Source: Paragonimus skrjabini miyazakii (taxonomy: Eukaryota > Platyhelminthes > Trematoda > Plagiorchiida > Troglotrematidae). Taken from it: a DNA stretch of 64,000 nt. A program made the position numbers and the translations under genes. Positions 10,713 to 23,800 of the stretch are shown here, in pieces (the stretch's first letter is position 1; the number at the start of each line of letters is the position of its first letter). Location of the stretch: NCBI GenBank assembly GCA_014338405.1, contig JTDE01000222.1, positions 11,665 to 75,664 of the forward strand, given 5' to 3'. The notes below the pieces were generated by a model. It saw only the letters and a program-made list of their open reading frames with translations. It made no database searches and had not been told where the DNA came from.

Positions 10713-13304
10713 CTGGAATAAAGAAGGTCAGATTGAACATGAAAAAATAGGAAGTTCAACGATTACACTGTTGACTGAGTGCGTACAAATGAATTATAAA
10801 ATGTTGTAACGTTCACGAAAATATGAGCACATACAACTACCACTGTGAGGCAGCGTTTTCTTGAGCGCAACAAGAGGTACCGGATGTGTGCCGATAAATC
10901 TGTTCTTTTATACGTCCTTCAAATTCACGCCTACACATGCACACACACTAACAAACGCTGCGAACATTCAGAATTGCATTGCTCAGTCCTATCAGAAAAG
11001 AGCACGCCTTAGGGAACACGTGTTATTTTGGCATTGTTAAGATCTTGCTAAGTTGAAGTCAACGTCATCATGATTCCATGAAACTCATGTGATTCTATGT
11101 GAAGGCAAGGAGAGGCTCCCGCGTGGGTGGACATCAACTTTTCCAGTTCAACTGCACTTAATAGTGCCAAGAAAGTTGTAAGAGATAATAGCTATCGCCT
11201 CAGTTGCTCAGCGTCAAACTATTTCAGCCGTTTAAACCATACAGTTGGCTAAGTAATTAACTGCCGACTGAGAATAAAACCCAGTCAGTTTGGGCTTTGT
11301 TGAGTATGTTGCTGGTATACAAGAATTAGTGTGAGTTAACATATGTAGTCGCAAAATAAGTCAGCTGAACGTGTAAGTGATGAACAGCTGTCCGAAAGTA
11401 CTGCAGACAGTTAGCGGGAACAAAACTGACAGTGCGTTATTCTGAACAAAATAAATCACCGTCTATATTGTTGTCAGTCAGCATTGCCCCATAGAGACAT
11501 CCATTCTACGAGTGTTGGAATGCAACACTACTGGTTAAGATCTCACTACATATTGACTGACGGTCACGTAACACGGTCTGCATCAACTGCTTGTCACTAG
11601 TAACAGCTGTTTCAGGGACCCGGAACTGATCTCATGGAATCGTGGGTTATGGTTGTGTAAGGTTATTCATATCAGTGCAACGATGGTTAAAATCCTTAAA
11701 CCTTTGGACCACAGTCTGATGCGCAAAGGACCAGAGTAAATAAATTAGGCGATAGTGACATAAACGTGATGAACGACGCCAGCCAGATGCTTGCAGTTAG
11801 TTTTCGGTACCTGGTGGTTCTCCTCGGTACTTTTCATACAGACGACCTATATTCACAGACAAAAGCAATAACTAATTTACCAATTACGCAAGCTGGGAGA
11901 TTACATTTCTGCATATATAAGTCTGTTACCAATCAGAACATCCATAGGTATTGTGACATAAGTCTATTGTTATCGTTGCTACTATGGTCACGCCACTCAC
12001 AAGGATATCATTCAGTAAGTAACATACGTTTTGGACAGTACTACTGGGGAGAGATCAAACTGGTATGTACGTGCTTGTCGCAGAAGGAAATGACCCAGTT
12101 AGAACAAGGAAAGTTTCTAACTTTCAAGCAAACTTCTTTGGGTGTTTGATTGACCTGTGAACTGCATCGTAGAGTGGAAACCGTCCGTCGTAACTGTTCA
12201 GCTGTCGTCATCAAATGTGAACTGTCAACAGATTCGAACAAGGTAGACGTAAGATCATTCTACTGGTATCTGTCAAATCTTGAGGTACCCCAGAATGTAG
12301 AAGGACGACTGGGTTACACTTTTCAACCAACACCATACAACGATCATTTGGTGAAACACGTTTACTGATTTATCAGTAATAATAGTTATTGCCGTCTTGA
12401 GAGGGACTAAATTCAGTGGCGCCCGGATCGGGCTGAACACACTGAGCACTAGTTACATTCGTCGAAGGTCGTTATCTGTAGTGATCGGATATCATGAACC
12501 AGGATGAATCGATTAAAAGGGGGTTACTGCTGGCATGAACCCGAAAATGGGGAAGTTGGTTTTTACAAACGATTTATCAACAGAAACTCAGAGCGGCCTC
12601 GTAATACCTTTTCAGCGGCTGATGTAAATCAGCTTACTGTAGAAAAGATATCAGAACTCGCAACCGACACACCACAACCAAGACCCTCCTACCGCAAGTA
12701 ACTGCGCGACAAATGAGTGAGAGCTGTAAGATTCAACAGTGGTGTGCAGCAATCCACATGCGACACACTGTGAAAAGATGACCAGCTTCCTGTGGATACA
12801 TATTTTTTACAGCAAACCGGATACAACGCAGATTCAGACCATACTTGTGGATCTGTGACATCTACGGGTTCAGAAAGTGTACAGAGATGTTGTCGGAGCC
12901 CACAGTAAATAGAATAGAATTCTGAAAAAGATGTTCTTTTAAAATTAGTTCAGTTAGGTAGAACGGATTTATGGTTCTTTTTGGGGGTCTCCAAAACCTG
13001 AGTGATGTTGCTCATTGCATAAGTTATGTTTTGTATTTGTTTATATGGTTGCCTGCTAGTTATTTTTTCACCATGATCTACTTCTTTTGTTTTCAATTAC
13101 TTCTTATTTAATTTTGATGAACCAAGTCGTCAGTTGAATTTTGAACCATCACATTATCGTGAGCTTACAGTCTTTTCTATTGCTTAAACTATCATGATTT
13201 TTCATACACTTGCTTGTAGCTTACCATCTCAGTATCGAGTTAATGTTAGTCATATTAGTAATGTTGTGCTTTTGCTTGGAAAGATTGTTGACAAACGAAA
13301 ATTA
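10713..13304. other. Upstream flank of tetraspanin gene and intergenic sequence
   Basis: Nothing upstream of exon 1 is a clear promoter. The only notable item is the plus-strand frame at 11766-12368, listed separately. At 12417-12434 TGGCGCCCGGATCGGG resembles an LTR-element primer-binding site, but no matching LTR was found. Confidence 0.35.
11766..12368 (+). other. Unrecognised 200-codon frame broken by one TGA
   Basis: Two abutting open stretches share a frame: 127 codons, a TGA at 12147-12149, then 72 codons to a stop at 12366-12368. The translated text has no membrane segment pattern, zinc finger or enzyme motif that I recognise. In sequence of this composition a frame this long is unusual but possible by chance. 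It may be decayed coding sequence of a retroelement, given the primer-binding-site-like string about 50 bases downstream. No splice context supports a host exon. Confidence 0.2.
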
Positions 13305-13545
13305 CTGACGAGTAGCAGGGGATTTTGGTTTTCATATAGATGGAATATCACCCATAATTGATCGCAGCCGTCGTATTCTCATAGACTCCCCGGTCAACCC
13401 CTTCCGAACAGCGAAAGCAATAGATTCGAGTTTTGCTTTCATTAAAGCTCGTCCGTTGTGCATATCTTTGCCACTGCCGGGACTAGAGTTCCCGTCACAA
13501 TTTCATGAGGCAACCGTGTTTACCTCTGTGATTCGTAATTAAGCC
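13305..13545 (-). repeat. tRNA-related dispersed repeat, copy C
   Basis: The reverse complement matches the middle and tail of copies A and F, including the strings corresponding to CAATTGATCGCAG/CTGCGATCAATTG, the TTCGAACAGCG block (here TTCCGAACAGCG) and CATGAGGCAACCGTGTTTA. The head is missing or too diverged to see. Confidence 0.65.
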
Positions 13546-15480
13546 TTGGCATGCACAACTACAGAGGTGAAACAAAATCCGTGACACGTTTTTCTGCAGA
13601 AAAACTAGCCAACAATTGATCGATCGAGGTCTGGCCGCCCATAGTTCAGGCCCAATCCTGACTTTACGATCTATCAAACTAATCCAATTGGTCGGGTGAT
13701 CACACAGCAACAGCTTTAGACTACAGATATACTAAGATTGTTTCTTTCTGACCTGAATGTTATTAGGTAACTAACTGCCGAACTAAAGGGATTTAACATA
13801 AGCTCAGATAAAACTCTGATAAGCCGTAAAGCCATTTTGTTTTTCATTGAGATTCCGGAGAATGTGAGTGGGGATGTCATAAGCCAACACTTTCGAACGG
13901 ATTCTAGTGTAACGGAAAGGACCAGTTGATCATTTAGTGAAGTTGTGAAATTTGCGGAACAGTGTTTACTGTTCACATGTTTACATCCAAACAAGTACAC
14001 TATTAACAAACCGACAAATTGCGGTGGGTCTACTCAAATTCTCACTGCTGTGGGCAACTTGCTGTTCGGCTTTCCTTGTGTCATCTACGGAAACCGTTGA
14101 TTCACTTATAGAAAACAAACGCGTTCCACTTTACATCGAAGCTGAAATTGGATTGAAGTCGATGAACCATAAACTGAATTCCCTAGGTTGTTAAGAAGTA
14201 ACAGAAATTAGAATAAATCGGAAACGAGCAAATACTCATTCCAACCGGTATCTCACATTGAATTTAGAAAAAATTCTGTGCTGTGAGAGTTTAGTTGTAC
14301 ATACATTGTTTTGCACGGTTTTGTTTGCAAGGGTCAGTTATCGAGAGAGGATCAGATAAGAAGCTATCAGCTACCATGGTAAGAAATGGTACGCTACTCA
14401 AGAGGTTAATTGGGTTAGTATCGAGGAGCTTGGAAGTTGGGCTTCGACTTACAGAAAGAACACATCGGAAGACATAAAACAAACACTCAGTCAGTACATC
14501 AGCGTGACCTTTAAAGCCACCACTGCGGTGCAGAGCAAGTTAATTCATCAAAAGGTCAAACAACCTAGTCTACAGCATTCGGACTGTTTGTCATTTGAGT
14601 AGAAATGACTGTTAGTCTTCTTGAGTTGTCAGTGTAACATACAAGCCAGTCGTCTTTGCTCTGAATGCCCGTGACGCTTGCAGGCCAACTTTTGGGCAAC
14701 GTGGAGATATCGGAGGATGGCGTTCTTCTGAAGTAGGGGTTCCAACAACAGTAATGTAAAAGGAAACAACACAAACAAGCATGAGCCAAAGACCCATGCA
14801 CACGACTTACACAAACAAAAACGGAAACGACGTCAACAACATAGCAATACGCCCTGTTACGCAATTCAAATTCAACCCGTGCGAGCTTGCTGGTTTCAAC
14901 CGCACGTTGCATCAGCCAAGAACGTGGGTAGCGCCAGAATTTCGGATTCAACGAAACAACACAGGTAACATGTGTCTTGGCAACACAACGAACATAAGCA
15001 TTCATAAGCATACGAGAGTAGTGCAGTTGTCACTGGCAAGTTCGTGTATGAAAACTACTCATTCTTACCAGAATGCTACTTAACATTTTGGTCGTAATCT
15101 TCCTCTATTATTTCCATACATATCAATACGCGCATCTGCCGCACTACTCACGAGCAGTATACTTTGACCATTTCCCTTCAGCATAATTCTCTTCGCACAA
15201 AAATGGTTCCAGCTACAAGAAAGTTCTCTCTGGCCCAATTTACCTTCTCGGTGACCTCACTGACGTTCGCATATCCGGTGCATAACATCATACCATTACG
15301 ATGACTAGCTTTTATGAACCCGATGCTGAGTCGCGACGTTTCCTTACCGCTTACAGTTCTGCTTACTCGGAGAGGAACTCCCTAAATTCGGATCCTGCAG
15401 TACTTATACTCTGCTAGTCTGTGCACTTGACCTTCGAACCAAGTTCAGACACAATTCATCGGCCAGATAACCTTGTGATT
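13546..15480. other. Intergenic or possible terminal region of the gypsy element
   Basis: It contains a minus-strand 148-codon frame (15011-14565) that overlaps a plus-strand 100-codon frame (14781-15083). Neither resembles a known family. The segment lies just downstream of the minus-strand gypsy pol, so it could be that element's 3' end or LTR, but I found no matching copy upstream near 18.5-19.1 kb to prove it. Confidence 0.3.
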
Positions 15481-15716
15481 CACTGTTGCTTAGCGGCCCC
15501 TGCACAACTGTCGGGTTCTGCCTAGCCAACCTGGCACTCCTGGTATCTCGCTGATCCATCGATGGATCTCAATACTAATCAATTTCTTGACCAAGTAGTT
15601 GTCGTGGCATTCGCTGCAAAAACCATTTTCTCGTAGTGCGTTGTGGTGAAGATGATGGATCAACAGGACCAGTAGTGACAACTCTTCCCAAATACTCCCT
15701 TTCGTCGCTAACTACT

Positions 15717-15969
15717 CTTTGTGCTGATATGGTGCTGTGTAAACTATTTCGATTCTTGGACATTCCAAACAGCTCTGGAATTCCTCACTTTGAAAGCTGA
15801 GGCCTTGATTAATCAACGTTCCCCTAGGGATTGCATGGTTCGCAACAATCTAATGCAGCATGGCCCGTCGAGTATAGCGGGTGACTAGTTCATTTTACGA
15901 AATTTTCCCTCGTAAAAGTCACCTACTTCTCTCGTAAATGGTTAAAGGGAAGAGGTCCAAAATGTTCGC
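15717..15969 (-). pseudogene. Gypsy integrase core fragments (part of the pol remnant)
   Basis: HFGPLPF (15969-15942) corresponds to the block around the first catalytic Asp, which here reads VDSEHFGPLP. After frameshifts, IPRGTLINQGLSF and then EFQSCLECPRIEIVYTAPYQ (to about 15717) match the block around the second catalytic residue and the conserved TAPYHPQ-like motif. The D of the second site is N, so the site is dead. Confidence 0.8.
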
Positions 15970-16859
15970 TATCCACTGTTCTTCAGTGTGGTTGACTGGA
16001 GCTGAACGAATTAAACGCTGAAGGGAGTGGTAATTGTTCTTCCGCAGCTGATGTGTTTGAAAAGCCAGTACGTGACTGGAAATATTGTCTTTCATCTCCG
16101 GTCAGTAAGCCCTTTGTCTTAGTGTTTCGTAAGTTATGCAATATCTCGTATGGGCCGTCTAATTATATTCCATCATAAGTGTCTCTATCAACATTGGCAA
16201 TGTAGGTGGTATATACATTGTCCTATGATTGAAGCAACTAGCACAGTTCAACCGCTAATGTGATCAATGCACATGAATTGCCCTTATTTTCGGATATCCT
16301 CTCTCTTTCCGAATCTACTCCCCCGTCAACATTTGGCTAAGTAATTTTCGAGTCGCCGTATCTGCTCATTTTACGACGTTCAGACTTCTGGAATTAGGTT
16401 CGACTTCGAAACCGCCAACTCCGACCATGTCCTCATGACAATCACTTGTGTGGTGCTCGAGAGAGCAGGTCAGGAGAGTGTCCCGTTTCTCCATACACAG
16501 CGAAATATAAACTAATACCGCTCATACTACTGTGACTGCATGGTCAACCGAGTAAGCGATCCTAGGATGCTTTTTGTTAAACTGACCCAACCCAAAAATT
16601 TGAGGTCGGTCCCCGCACGGAAACGTCGGTAATGTCATGTAAGTTGTAATATAAGAGTCACGAAAGTCGACGTGACCAAGAAGATACCTCAGCGTTTTCT
16701 CTCTGAAACATCCACCGGAATCGCCCAAATCATCAGCAGTTCCCTATCCAATGGTTGGACCTCACCTGATCGACCTTTTAACGCAATAATGCCGCTATTT
16801 GTTTCACCAGTCTTGACTGTAGACCATTAGTCCGTAAGTCGGCTTGTTCATTCTCCAAC

Positions 16860-17298
16860 AATACAGCTGAATTTTCGCCGTGTGCCATACTTCATCGGCA
16901 CCGTGGATGACGACATTCTTTGAATCTACAACATTAATGGGTAAACCAACCATAACTTTGAGGGTTATTCATCTGAATTTAGGTAGGCGCCCTACAGTCC
17001 AAACGGCATAAGTTTAAACAGATACCGATTTTCTAAACAGTAACAACGGTTAACTCTCGATCTGGTTGTTTGACACTTGTCACAACCCTATCGGCAAGTA
17101 CAAGGTTGTGAATATCTTTGCGCTCTGCAACACACCGAAGTTTCTTGACACTGCGGGAGTAGCCGCAGTGTTATTGACTTCAATCTCGTTGGGTCTTCCG
17201 AAGTGGGCATAAAATTTGATTTTCTCATTGGGCTCATCCACAAGCGAGAACAGAGAAGTGAATGAACCACTCGTCTCCTCAATGACGTCATCCTGCAC
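16860..17298 (-). pseudogene. Gypsy reverse transcriptase domain (part of the pol remnant)
   Basis: An uninterrupted 72-residue stretch (17298-17083) covers the fingers/palm start and ends at AKIFTTLYLPIG. After a frameshift, RELTVVTV, then RYLFKLMPFGL and APT continue. The YLDD equivalent at 16938-16897 has lost both Asp residues in the expected register. Two of the required catalytic Asp sites are therefore destroyed. Confidence 0.83.
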
Positions 17299-17899
17299 AC
17301 CTTTCTCTTGTCAATTAATTTTATGCTGCAGGTGCATTGGGATCTTTCTGGAGTCAGCTGAACGCAGTCATCTTGGCTCAGTAGGACCTACAACCCATTT
17401 ACAAGCAGCCTTACGGGTCCCAGTCGCATTTATCAATCATGGAAGGCTTTTTACCGCTTCAATCCGTAGCAACCCTCCACAGGTTGGAACCAATTTGGAC
17501 GCCTTCCTTTTTGCGATGTCTCACAACTGAAATCATTCTAAACTTCTTTACAAGAGTTCGCTCTATAAGCTCAATCGCAGCTTCAGGTCGGTCAAGGGAC
17601 TGTGCTTAACTACAATCTGGTGTGTGTAGTGAGAAATGGAAAAACAGGACTACCGATTCAGATGTTTTACACTACTGAGTAATTAACTCTGGGCGTAAAC
17701 TCATCTACTGAACGACCTTATCCGGTCTGATCCCATCAGTGAAATAGTCACCCCATTGTCACTCAAACAGCAGTCACAACGTCCACTGATTCAATACCTA
17801 GCCTGAGCTGTTATCTTGCCGACCACATCTATTGTTGGTTCCCCCTAAAACAAAAAAGAACCAACGAAAGATTCATTTCACTGTGTCAAAATCTGCATC

Positions 17900-20800
17900 T
17901 GAGCACACACCATCTCACTTCTTCTCTGTCTTCCTGGCTTTCAAGCCTGTTATTCTATGATCCAGAACTTTCCGTAGAAGTTTATTGTTCGTTCAGTTCA
18001 CTTAATTCATCTGGTATGACTGCTAACTTTCATGGATATTTCACCCAGCAGCTGATGGGCCGCTTTGGTTATCTCTCCCCAGGTCACCGGAGTGGAAATA
18101 ACGGAGATCTGGAGGTATTCTTGGACTGTTGATTACATTGTCTTCACGAATTTGTCAATCAGCACGCGCTTTTTCGAATTCTGGTCCAACTTAGGCGGAC
18201 CCTTGAAAACAATGCCCGTATTGACTGCTTTCGAGGCCGAACGGCGTGTCCTTCAACCCACGAAAGTTGGCAGGGCGGCCGAGTTAAGTGATCATCACTC
18301 CCCTCGCGCCGGTCCACCTAAACCAAGCACAACTTCTCCGTGCTTCACCACATAATCGCCTTCGTCCTGTGTTTGAGTGGCGGTCGCATGGACGACAGCT
18401 TTGCCCGGTTGATCATGACTGACCACGTCAGTCATGTTTTCAAACCCCTCCGAAAAGCCGTGCATGATCACGCTTTCGAATGACCACAACCACAGAATCT
18501 TCATCCTCAATCCTGTCCGTGGCGCCGACAGCTGTGGGACAGGAAAGTGGCTAACGCAATAATCCTGGTTCAACAAACCGAGGTACCATATATTTTAGCA
18601 ACACAGTAGATCATTTGTACATAGTGAAAACCCATAGAGAAGCTGTTGCTAATACCAAATTAGGGCATGTAAACCATCATTTCTTTTCAGGTTCCTTTTG
18701 GAGTATTCTTATTGTGGCTACCAAAAAATATTATGATACCACAATAGACACATCGCTCTGGATATTCACGAACTGTGTAGCCTGACCATGCAACTTCGTT
18801 ATGTTTGCATTGGTCACACTAGCCTCCGGCCGGAAGTTCTCAATAATGAATCTTTATGTTGTAGTAATAACTCTTACCGGCACATCAAACTAACGCTGAC
18901 CACCTAAGTGTAAATAAAAATGGTGTCATAAACTTCATGAGACGCCCTTGATTTTCCATAGGTCGGCAATCAATTGGGGAATACTAAGGTGTCATGGATT
19001 CCATCCAGGTGGCTGCTATGGAGGAAGATGGTTGGATGTGGTGCAATGATTCCAGTAACCTTCTGAACTGCACTTGTTAGACACTGATGAGAGTAAACAA
19101 AACGTTAACATATCGCAGTCTGTCTTTTTCTGCCCTGAAACGGTGGCATTGGTCGGGTCCCTGAAATGGATAGTCACTCTACACCTTCTTTACAGCAAAT
19201 CTGATGTATACGAGGTATATCAGATGAAGGTTGAGGAATTTGGTGAGGTGGTAAACAGTCATCAAATTCTTATATCCGATTCACTACTGTCAGAAGAATA
19301 GATTAATAAAGTTGCATCTGGAACTCAGATCGGACAGTAACACTTGAAGACCCATATATGACGAGCAGTGCATTGTCTGTTATGATCAGCTCCACTATAA
19401 TTAGGTAAGTAATTGTGACTACAAACAGTAACACAAAGGAAGGGTTATAGAGGAATTTGCAGGCGGATGGCGTCCTGAATTGTATCTGGCGTTATCGTGC
19501 TATATAGCACTTAGCAGCTATTCACTATGATGCATCGTGTAGAACAGTGTGACAATGTCTGTGTAGTTGTTCTGGTAATTTGCGTGGCACAGAGTCATAA
19601 AAACACTGAAAGCGGTCGTGTCGGTAGCGTTAACACTAAGGTTGCTGACAGAGCTGGAATAGGTGAACATGTTGGATATCGATTTTAAGACACTGTGCTG
19701 TGCCTAACGGATAATCGTAGTAAAAAATCAGACATGATTTGCAACATTCAGGAGAATGTACGGGGTACTACAACAATTTACAACAGTGATAGGTGCAAGG
19801 CAAGCATGATAATTTAACTCACACTAACCAATTCGACAAAGATTGAAAGCAATTTTTGAAACTTTCAGACAGCTTCGATACTAGCAATTTTGAACATTCT
19901 CGGAACGCAAACAATTTAACACATTTCTAGTTGAAGACCTACATAAGTCGTGGTACTTACACGAGTAATTATTTTACCTAAAATTTGTTTCTTGTAAAAG
20001 AAGTTCCAGCTTTGGACCGTCACAAAAGTTTGAAGCCAGTTGTTGTGCAATCATTTCATATTTAGCTTTGTTATGTTTAATAGACATAATAGCATACTAT
20101 ACAAATAATCCCATTAATAAGAATGCTTGTCAAAGTCTTGCTCTTTTGGAAAAGATGAAAAAATTTATAAACACTGATGAAGTCACTCATGTGAAGTCCC
20201 TGTGAATGGTCCGGCTCAAACAGCGTTATTTGTATAAGTGAACTCCCCCGGTGATACACGCAGTTAAACTGCACTTGATTTTCCTTACGAATCGTATATT
20301 CTAAGAGTTTCGATCTACCGTTCACAAAATGACTGAATCCAGGAGTTAAACCAAGATTAATCGTGAAGAAAGATTTTCATTGAGTTCAAGGAATCCCGGA
20401 AAGTGGGAAATCCAATTCACTTCAAAACTGTGACGGAGGCTACACAACGTAAATCATAACCACTCAAACATTTAGCTCGTTTTACCACAAGAGAAACTCA
20501 TACGCAGAAAGACATCCATCACATATCACAGCTCTGATTAACATGGACAGAGTACGAGTGGTCTGGATAGGCGAACGATCTGTTAACAGACTGTCAAAAT
20601 GGCTGATAAAACGGTGACCTGAGCAACACAAAAATTCACACAAGAATGATAACTGACTGCGAGCTACACATTGGAATCCCAGACTTTATACCATATCTGG
20701 TTTATATGCTTTGCGAAGGCATTCAGAACAATGTTATTCCTACGTGTATACAGCTAATTCAGGAATAGTTTATCGTCGGGACCCCTCAGATACCTTGATG

Positions 20801-23800
20801 CAAACAAGAAATCGGATATCAGATTTTATAAGGGAAGCAGAGTGATCATAATATTCGTTATTGCGTAACCTTCCCAATGAGTACCTCCATGTTAGCAATG
20901 TAGGTCCGTTTGGCGGCACCTACAGGCCACCATCTGATTAAAGCTATAAATCTCAAATAAAGAAATATTTCCCACGAGCCTTCACGTCCACAAGTATTGG
21001 TCCACTGATCAAACAAAGAGAAGGGGCTTTGTTCGTTGTATTATTGTTTGCACGACTTGAGTGCGTATTTTCTAGACAGTGGTTCACCAATCTGACTTAG
21101 GACGTTTCGCAGTGAACCAGAGTACATAGAACTTGCTCAACTATGTAGGGTAAAAGTGTGATTTTCTTTCCTTAAGCAAGATGGTTTTAACCATCACAGT
21201 TGTTTTATGAGATATCTTACATTCAGAGACACGGCTTTAAGGGATTGATTCATTGCAGGTACTTTTATACGGTCTGCTTCTAGACAGGAAGCACGTCATG
21301 ACTGCACTCAGTGTAGTGTCCAAGGAGTACGATTCCGTAGTCTATATCAATTTCCACTATACCTGATGTCCCTGAGCAGAGATTTCAGCTGGCTATATAA
21401 TAGCTTCGGCTGAGTTGCCGAATGCAATTAAAAGATTATGAAGGGCATAAAAATGGCCTGTGGCCTAAGCTAACTTAATACTTCCATTATCCAGAACATC
21501 ACGCAAAAAAACGCTTCGTGGTACATGAATTCGTTATCAATTTAATATACAATACAACGATTAGACAAAAAGGTTGCGTCGTTAGTACCTGTTCCATCTC
21601 TCAGGTTGTTTGTTTAATAATGAGACAAGTAGATTATGCCTTGCTGACCGATAACAACCTCTACTTTTTATAATAGTGAAGAAGCTATGTAAATTAATAT
21701 TTACGTAACACCAATTTTTTCGGTTTACTGTCGCCAAATAGTCTTCTCTTTACTATTCATACGAAGCTTCGAGTTCAATTAAAATTCCTAGGACCATTTA
21801 AAGACTATAAACCAGTGTATTACAGATGTGGAAGACCAGTAATATAATAAGTTTTCGCCATATCTTTTCCCTCATTAAAGGTCGGCTAAATTCACTGTTG
21901 CTGATCGAGTTTACCGTCGGCCACCGTCAAATGTGTGGAGCAAATGAGTTTGTTCTCTTCAGACTCAAGTGAGCTTCGTACAAGCCGTCTACTACAGTCC
22001 TTTGTAGCAAACATTAAATAACAAAGTAATCTGATGGACTCATCCCTTTTGTCAACAGGCAGTAACTGAAATCCAAGATATAACAGTTGGTTCATAGGTT
22101 TTTAATTTTCAACTGACGAGAGAAGAGAGAGTTCACCATGGACACAAGAATTAATTATTTCAGTAGTTCAAGCTGATTTACAAGAATTCGTCCGTCTTAG
22201 CCTAATGCTTAAGGCAGGTGTCATTTAGTACACCTCCTAGCGCGTCAGCCGTGACAACCTGCTTACACAAAATACCAGCATACAAAAGCGCGTGTTATAG
22301 GCGAACAGGTGTAACAATTCACAAAGCTCGTGAGCAGCAAGCCTTATTTGCATAGTCTTACGGTGTTCATAAGCACAAATAATGAATTTTCATCTCAATA
22401 AGGAGTACCATGGGGAATGCAGGGCATCACCAATAATTTATGCTTTATATTGACATCTTAGATCAAATCAACAATCTACCTTGCTGAAAAAAACAGCACT
22501 GGTTCAATATGCTCTATCAGATTTAGGTGATTTTCTGAAAGCGAAATGTACCCATCGACCTTGCACTGGATCACATGGCCTACATATATTTGTTGGTTTG
22601 AGATTCTCGGTCGATTACACCCCTGATCTAGAACACTTTAAGGGCTATCATAATGTTCTTCTAAATGTCCATGGTTGTTTGATATTTTTTCTTGAACCAT
22701 AGTGTATCTGACATCATGTTCAGTATATGCAAAATAGCACAATATTCAGTATGCTGCCGTCTTAGTGCGTAAGATCTTCCAGTACTCACGGTCATGTTTT
22801 TCAATGAGGACACAAATACTTGAAAGCAAGCAGATAGAAGTTTGCCAGTGGATTTAAGACAACCGGATTCAGAACTATTCAACCTCACCTCTTACTTGTT
22901 GACCGTGTCTATTTTCTCCTAATAACATAAAAAGCACAGGAATGGTCCAAGAAAACACAGCTTCGATCTTTCCTTCTGTTAACTTTCGGAATAGACAGTC
23001 TGACAGCTGGATTGAACGGAATGAGCTCGTTGGCAAAATGTTGTGCTATATTGTTTTATACGAAAGCACTATTAGGAAGTGAATGTGGTTTATGTTACCA
23101 TTGAGATTACAGTCGTGTTTCATGAGTTTTTGCCAAATTGGAATAGTCTGAACTCTGTTTACTGTAAGAACACGCTAGTGATATTAACCTAGAACTCTAA
23201 GTCATAAACAAGCTGATGGTTCGCGGTATTTGTAAACGATTAGCTGTGTGGTCTACACATTACGCCTTAGAGGTCTGACAGTTTCACAGGACTTTCCTTC
23301 TGAGCGGCCTAACGTCGTAATTATGAGATAAAAGTCGAGGATGAAACCTTGAACTGAGATGCTGACTAAATTGATTCACGCACATAAAGGGCCACTGTGT
23401 TATCCGTTTTCAAGTTGTCTGATTGGAAGTAATGAATAAATGGATAGATAGTAGATGTAAGCGAATGCTGTAGTGGAAACAAACCCATCGTTCTGTACAA
23501 TTTCAAAAGCGGGGATTAAAATTTGGTCCATTGACGCAATAGCGCAAGGTTTATTTTGCGTTGCGTGGGTTCAGTGAATAGTCTGTTGTCAAGAACCAAG
23601 TGATCAAACTAGATGTTTTGCTGATGTGCACAACAAAACTTGGATGTATAGGCAACAACTCATCCGCATACGTTCGCAAGGGCGTTGCCCAAAGCTCAAA
23701 GGCATTGAATGAGGTGGTTGTGACTTGTTTGTCATTTAAGAGTGTGCTATTCCAAAATGCAGCCGACATATTTTGACAAAGCTGCCGATAAAGGTAGCTG

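Larger units (their letters stand above)
15490..17298 (-). pseudogene. Decayed Ty3/gypsy pol: RT, RNase H end and integrase
   Basis: Read on the minus strand, the domains appear in Ty3/gypsy order: RT (17298-16860), an RNase H/linker end reading PDLLSRAP (16487-16451), then integrase core pieces (15969-15717). Frames shift repeatedly and stops are frequent, so this is a fossil. The RT start reads DDVIEETSGSFTS followed by LVDEPNEKIKFYAHFGRPNE, matching the family's first conserved block. The palm Asp motif TLDL is TLYL, and the YLDD region reads VVDSKN. The YLFKLMPFGL motif (17027-16995) is intact. Integrase has HFGPLPF and a block reading GTLINQGLSFQSEEF, where the second catalytic Asp is Asn, then YTAPYQ. 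No clear gag, protease or LTR was seen at the ends. Confidence 0.85.

Noticed and set aside
12417..12434. A definite LTR-element primer-binding site
   Set aside because: Only the first eight bases resemble known sites; no LTR copies were found, so it is kept only as a low-interest finding.
14565..15083. A gene made of the 148-codon minus frame or the 100-codon plus frame
   Set aside because: The two overlap antisense to each other, show no recognised motif or splice context, and sit next to a decayed gypsy element.
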